Part shown: in pieces, positions 60,301 to 64,000 of the stretch
Layout of the letters: each line of letters starts with the position of its first letter
Position numbering within the stretch: the stretch's first letter is position 1
NCBI GenBank assembly: GCA_029962745.1
Contig: CM057170.1
Location: 19,852,421-19,916,420, forward strand
DNA length: 64,000 bases
Direction: 5' to 3'
Source of the DNA: Echinometra lucunter
Taxonomy: Eukaryota; Echinodermata; Echinoidea; Camarodonta; Echinometridae
Translations under genes and position numbers: made by a program
The notes under the pieces: generated by a model
What the model was told of the DNA's origin: nothing
What the model saw: only the letters and a program-made list of their open reading frames with translations
Database searches by the model: none

Positions 60301-62552
60301 ATGGAAGTTTCCTTCATAGCCCTACATGTATGTGGTAGAATTAGGTTCATATACATGATTCCTCAAATTGATTTTAATTTGCCTTTTTTGACTAGATTTA
60401 ATTACAAATCATTATGGTTAAGAAAAATATTAGGAGTGAAATGTATGATAATATTAAAATTGATGTCATTGCAGGGTGAGGTCTTTTGGTAATTAAACTT
60501 TTTTTCGAATGAACTTTGAAAAAAATCAAAAAAATCAAAAAAATCCGATTTAAATTAAAAAAATCTGATTTAAATCAAATAAATCCGATTTTTTTGATTT
60601 TTTAAAAAAAATCAAAAAAATCGCCAACCCTGCCATTTAAAGATATTTTCAGACAGAGTATGCAGTGTGACAAAAGAATAATGTAACTGGTTTTATTGAA
60701 TTATTCAAGAATTCTATATTTTTATATAATTTATTGTTAATACAGTAAAGTAAATAATGGATTTTCTCTTGAAAAATAAGTTTAAAAGTAAGATCTACTT
60801 AGGAAGTTTCTCGTTTGTCTTTATAAAAGTTTCATCATGCAAACTTTGTGGAAATTGGCTTAAATGCTACGCTGTATTGTGCCCAGGGATTTATCTTATA
60901 ATGCCCCAACATAATTTGAACATTTAAAGAGAGTGATTTAGTAAGTTTTGATATTTTTAAATACTATTGGTTTATCCATCTCTATTCACCTTCCTTGTGT
61001 ATGTGCAGGTGCAGCCCCTCCTCCAGCAGGTGACTTTGCCCCTTCAGGCCAGTACCCCCAGCAGCCCAACACCTACACTGGTCCTCCCCCTCATGCAGGG
61101 GGGCAATACCTAGGTCCACCACCCCCAGGAGGACGGCCTCCACACTTGACAGGTGCCCCACCCACAGGCCCACCAACAGGCCCACCACCCACTGGTGCCC
61201 CTCCAATGGGTCAGAACTACATGTCAGGCCCCCCTGCAGGTCCACCCACTGGCCCCCCTCCTACCGGACCCCCTATGGGACCACCACCATCGACAGGGCA
61301 GGATTTATCAAGGACAAGTGGCATTGTTGGTATGGTCTCCTATGCTCCTCATTACCATTTTTCCTTGTTTCATTTATTGATTGTTTGAAAGATGGTTATA
61401 ATTAAGAGACCCATTAGTCCAATGATACATTTCTTATAAATCAAAGTAGCCTCACATACATTAATTGCTACCATCAGAAGTGTTTCAATACTTCCTAAAG
61501 CTCATGCACAGATTTGGTAGCAAAAAGAAAATTGGCATGAAACATATTCACCCTAAAACCATTGTGCCTTTTAAGGTGTCTTCGGTTGTGTTTATCGGGG
61601 CGTCTCGTTTTCTAGAAATTAGAAACAGGTATTTGAGTCACAAACACAAATCTCACTCACAACAGGCAGTCTCTCTGGATGCTATGTTTATCATTGCGAT
61701 TTGAGTTCCAAAAACCTTGCCAGAGCCTGTTGCCTCTGCTCAGCTACATAGCGCAGATGACTATGGACACACACAATTCAAATGGCGTTATGTTTATCGC
61801 CACGACTCAAGTCATTGATCTGGTTCAACCAGTAATCAAATCCCCCTATTCCGGGGGGGGGGGGGGGGGGGGGGGGGATCGTGCAATTACTGCAAAAATT
61901 TGCTTAAGGGTAGGGGGCATTGTGATCAAATAATTTCCTTTTATTTACATGAATGCGTGAAATCACATTTTTACAAAATAAAGCTCAAAGGTTGCTGATT
62001 TTTTGTATAAATATATTCTTTGTAACATCGTCAGCAATAGTATTTGAAAAAAATCAGGTATCGATATTTAATTCCTATGCATTTCATTGTTTTTAAATTT
62101 CTTATGTGTTTCTTTGGGGGTTTTTTCTTTCGTTTTTAAAGTTTTTTGTCCACTTTCTTGCGATCATAAAACCCAAAATTTTACTAATTTTCACCTGCAA
62201 ATGTTAAGATAATGGTACATTTATGAATGTTGGTTGAAAACACATTTTTTGCAGACACCTCTAACTACTTCATACATTTTTTGTTATCATCAGTTTTAAA
62301 TGGAGGAGGGAGGAGGGGTAGTATGATTATCATTATGATAACTTTGCTATGCTGTCATATGATAAATGTACCTTGCTAACTGCTTTTTGGTATTCTTAAT
62401 ATCAGCTTAATACCATCTTATGTTCAGCAGGAAAGAGGCAATATCCCCAACAGCCTGGCTACATGACCTCAAGTCCTCCCCAGTCTGGGAGTGGTATGGC
62501 CCAGCCTCCTACTAGTGCAGCACAGCAACCTGGATCGTACCATCCTTCCCAG
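47647..62552 (+). CDS. SEC24: COPII adaptor SEC24 (A/B type), N-terminal half; gene runs off the right edge
   Basis: Five exons join in one frame (47647-48449, 55792-55989, 58724-58822, 61009-61329, 62431-62552) and encode about 510 residues of proline-, glycine- and serine-rich low-complexity protein. SEC24 is the cargo-binding subunit that pairs with SEC23 in the inner COPII coat at ER exit sites. Its N terminus is disordered and proline-rich before the zinc finger and trunk. The identification rests on SAAPSPIPSQQYDNLEGG, which resembles SASPMPNSYDALEGGSYPDM in vertebrate SEC24B, and on RQYPQQPGYMTSS, which resembles the QYPQQYPG stretch before the SEC24 core. The zinc finger and trunk would lie beyond 64000. 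Other proline-rich proteins (SEC31, annexin A7/A11) remain possible; the YDxLEGG motif argues against them. Confidence 0.7.
48450..52740. other. SEC24 intron 1, left part
   Basis: AT-rich. A weak inverted pair with CGATTTTTG/CAAAAATCG words lies at 48890-49490. A CCTTGTCCTTG degenerate repeat is at 50800-50920 and (GT)n at 51278-51320. TACATGTA words are frequent. No exon with matching phase and splice sites was convincing. Confidence 0.5.
51278..51320 (+). repeat. (GT)n microsatellite
   Basis: About 20 GT dinucleotides. Confidence 0.95.
52748..55449. mobile_element. TTAA-flanked MITE, interrupted by a second element
   Basis: TTAA at 52744-52747 and 55450-55453. The inverted ends are AGGAGAAGTATAGGCGATTTC and, reversed, AGGAGAAGTCAAGATGATTTC. 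TTAA target choice fits piggyBac- or Kolobok-type elements. Without the inner insertion the element is about 690 bases. No transposase. Confidence 0.75.
53333..55335. mobile_element. Nested element with CAGGGCTCGAAAT ends
   Basis: The left end CAGGGCTCGAAATACCCACC and reversed right end CAGGCCTCGAATTTCATAAA. Both ends carry GTGGCC and GATGCCCT/GTGCCCT words subterminally. TAATCG flanks both sides (53327-53332, 55336-55341). CAGGG ends suggest hAT, although a 6-base repeat is shorter than the usual 8. No intact protein frame in about 2 kb. Confidence 0.7.
55792..55989 (+). CDS. SEC24: SEC24 coding exon 2
   Basis: Starts after CACACCCCAG. Phase 1 to phase 1, 198 bases. It encodes ATSSTILPPSPGSTLATSPG, then STLAPPPPIHKSASTSSLGS and LPRPRVEIMSPSPTLDMLGT. 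SPGSTLA occurs twice from an 8-codon duplication at the DNA level. Confidence 0.8.
56223..56970. mobile_element. MITE with GGTATTCTGAAAA ends
   Basis: The left end GGGGTGGTATTCTGAAAATT, with a second internal copy at about 56286; the reversed right end is GGGGCTGTATTCTGAAATTT. TCAGAATACC words recur at 56790 and 56905. Related to 2831-3608. Confidence 0.75.
56971..58329. other. SEC24 intron 2, no exon seen
   Basis: AT-rich, with a (GT)n stretch at 57815-57838. No frame with family similarity. Confidence 0.5.
58330..58570 (+). mobile_element. Degraded tRNA-derived SINE
   Basis: The body words CCTTCAGCAAGACATTTAATC and TGCTGCACTCTACC and the tail ATATTGCACAATATTATTATTATTAT match the SINE at 22275-22579. 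The tRNA-like head is worn. Confidence 0.6.
58724..58822 (+). CDS. SEC24: SEC24 coding exon 3
   Basis: A 99-base, phase 1 to phase 1 exon after GAAATGTAG. It encodes GPPSARSSAAPSPIPSQQYD and NLEGGLPFFPNSQ. YDNLEGG is the best family-specific motif in the gene (YDxLEGG in SEC24A/B). Confidence 0.8.
58966..60632. mobile_element. hAT-type non-autonomous element with perfect 8-bp target duplication
   Basis: CCATTTAA lies at 58958-58965 and 60633-60640. The ends are CAGGGTTGGCGGATTTAAATC and, reversed, CAGGGTTGGCGATTTTTTTG. Both termini are stacked with GATTTAAATC and AAAAATC words that can fold. The interior (1.5 kb) is AT-rich without a transposase frame. It lies in SEC24 intron 3. Confidence 0.92.
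60641..61008. other. SEC24 intron 3, right part
   Basis: AT-rich intron sequence leading to the TTCCTTGTGTATGTGCAG acceptor. Nothing else seen. Confidence 0.6.
61009..61329 (+). CDS. SEC24: SEC24 coding exon 4
   Basis: After GTATGTGCAG, 321 bases, phase 1 to phase 1. It encodes GAAPPPAGDFAPSGQYPQQP, a run of TGPPTGPPPTGAPPMG repeats and DLSRTSGIVG, ending before GTATGG. The overlapping frames are shadows of the GC-rich proline codons. Confidence 0.85.
61330..62427. other. SEC24 intron 4
   Basis: Contains AGCTCATGCACAGATTTGG at 61500, which resembles AGCTCATGTACAGTTTTGG at 27331 (a dispersed repeat). A poly-G run of 24 lies at 61853-61876. No exon seen. Confidence 0.55.
62431..62552 (+). CDS. 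SEC24: SEC24 coding exon 5
   Basis: It follows TTCAGCAG. It encodes GKRQYPQQPGYMTSSPPQSG, then SGMAQPPTSAAQQPGSYHPS and Q, with a GTGGGT donor at 62553. Two tandem acceptors (start at 62428 or 62431) and a second in-frame donor at about 62583 allow small variants. The next exon is not visible before 64000. Confidence 0.75.
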
Positions 62553-62583
62553 GTGGGTGGTCAGTGTGGTCCAGCTTCGCAGG

Positions 62584-63465
62584 TGCTGAATGATGTGATA
62601 AGGAAGGAGTCAGTGAGTTCATGCATGGAATCTGTATGAATGGTTTATTATTGAAGTGATTGTGGATTTTTGGTGTAGTTTTGCTGTGCATAAAGTTTTG
62701 TTTGTCACTTTGCATATTATGTGATGTGTGTTTTCCTGCTTGTTCATTCAAGTGAGAGATTTGGGCAAGGAAGATTCCAGCACTTTTTGAAAATATGTTT
62801 TTTATTTTTAAAATTTTTTAAATTCAAGTTGTCAAATTGAAAATGGTGGTTGATAGGAGTGTTGAGATGTGAGGGGGGGGGGGGTTGGTCAAAATTTGCA
62901 ATTAACCTTTTAATCTTTAACATGAGCAGAGACATCCATAATATTTCCTGGTTAACTTTTTTTTTTTACAGAAGCAAAAATAAATAAATAAATAAAGAGA
63001 AAAGGAACATTGAAATTATGACACAGCAGCTGATAAGATTATTCTGTGATATAATGACCCTTTATTTTAGTGGGTATTTTGAATGGTTGTATGTATTTTG
63101 TGATGCCTTTAGGTGTAGATTTAGTGCAGTATTTATTCCAAGTACTTACTGTGTGCAGTTAAGTCTCTTCCTTTGACTAACTTTGCATTGAGAAACAAAC
63201 CAATGATTTTTGTTTGATTTTAGTATGCTAACCCACTAATCCAATTGATATTAGTGTGCTAATCCACTAATCCAACATTCCTTTGTGTCATGGTGGAAAT
63301 TATTTGATGGGCATGTAATACTAGGTGTTTTAAAAACTCTTCCCACTTTTGATCTGTAAAAGCCCCCAAATTATACATCAGATAATACAAGAATGGATAT
63401 GGGTTGTAGCTGAATAGTGTACAGTTTTGTTGGAGGTGATTTGAATATAATATTATAAATCATTT
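62584..63465. other. SEC24 intron 5, left part
   Basis: AT-rich. A G run lies at 62873-62884 and AATAAATAAATAAATAAAG at 62980. No exon seen. Confidence 0.5.
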
Positions 63466-63466
63466 T

Positions 63467-64000
63467 TATGCCTCCGCCCACCGTAGGTGGTTGCCAGAGG
63501 CATTATGTTTTCGGGTCGTCCGTCTGTCTGTCCGTCCGTCCGTCCGTCCGTCCGTACGACTGTCCTTTCGTCCGTCCCTTTTTTCGTTCTCGCGATAACT
63601 TAAGAACCGTTTGACGGATCAACTTCAAACTTGGCTTGTGTATGCATATGGGAGGGACAATGATCTGAGTAGATTTTGGGGTCTCAAGGTTAAAGGTCAA
63701 AGGTCATAGAGGTCATTGTGTACATAAAAATGGTTCGTTCTCATGATAACTCAAAAACAATTTGACGGATCAACTTCAAACTTGGCTGATGCATGCATAT
63801 GGGAGGGATAATGATCTGATTAGATTTGGGGTCTCAAGGTCAAGGGTCAAAGGTTATAGAGGTCATTATGTACATAGAAATGGTTTGTTCTCGCGATAAC
63901 TCAACAACCATTTGACGGGTCAGCTTCAAACTTGGTTCATGTATGCATTTGGGAGGTTTAATGATCTGATTAAATTTTTGGGTCTCAAGGTCAAAGGTCA
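63467..64000 (+). mobile_element. Satellite-bearing TIR element (CCTCC family), copy E, cut by window end
   Basis: Starts TTTATGCCTCCGCCCACCGT, then GGCATTATGTTTTCGGG and a (GTCC)n tract. Units of about 150 bases follow with TCTCGCGATAACTTAAG, CAACTTCAAACTTGGCT and AAGGTTAAAGGTCAAAGGTCA. The right end lies outside the window. Confidence 0.85.

Overview
The window is animal nuclear DNA, AT-rich, with split genes, GT/AG introns, long introns and very dense transposon-derived repeats. tRNA-derived SINEs with (TTA)n tails, frequent ACATGTA words and repeated satellite units built on GGTCAAAGGTCA suggest a marine invertebrate. An echinoderm such as a sea urchin is my best guess, but this rests on repeat style and is not proven. 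No bacterial, CRISPR or rRNA features were seen.

Three protein genes are supported. (1) The last two coding exons of DNA polymerase beta (1828-2038 and 5623-5717, + strand). (2) A complete SAR1 GTPase gene in five coding exons (27237 down to 16695, - strand). (3) The proline-rich N-terminal half of a SEC24 A/B-type COPII cargo adaptor, with five exons from 47647 to 62552 on the + strand, continuing past the right edge. SAR1 recruits SEC23-SEC24 to ER exit sites, so two partners of one coat lie head to head with about 20 kb between their start codons. Both start-codon exons are preceded by a good splice acceptor, so upstream non-coding exons and promoters should lie between 27.3 and 47.6 kb.

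Layout: 1-1.7 kb holds a decayed non-LTR reverse transcriptase split by a 61-bp tandem array, then a SINE. 1.8-6.2 kb is the POLB end. 6.4-8.0 kb is a 53-bp minisatellite with hairpin monomers. 8.5-11.7 kb holds repeats and a LINE tail. 12.0-12.9 kb has two opposed coding-like fragments. 12.9-16.7 kb is mostly unique AT-rich DNA downstream of SAR1. The SAR1 introns carry a Tigger-like element, satellite-bearing terminal-inverted-repeat (TIR) elements and a SINE. 27.3-47.6 kb is a transposon-rich divergent intergenic region with fold-back elements, interstitial telomeric repeats, a 51-bp array and a duplicated DNA transposon with a clean insertion in one copy. The SEC24 introns contain a nested TTAA element, an hAT element with perfect 8-bp target duplications and another MITE.

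The most unusual pattern is a group of elements with different TIRs that each carry tandem units of about 150-161 bp. The units share one word order: ATAACTT, then an AAACTTGG-like word, then AGGTCAAAGGTCA. The last word is a textbook DR1 nuclear-receptor half-site pair. Exon calls come from reading frames and splice signals by eye; no alignment or transcript data were available.
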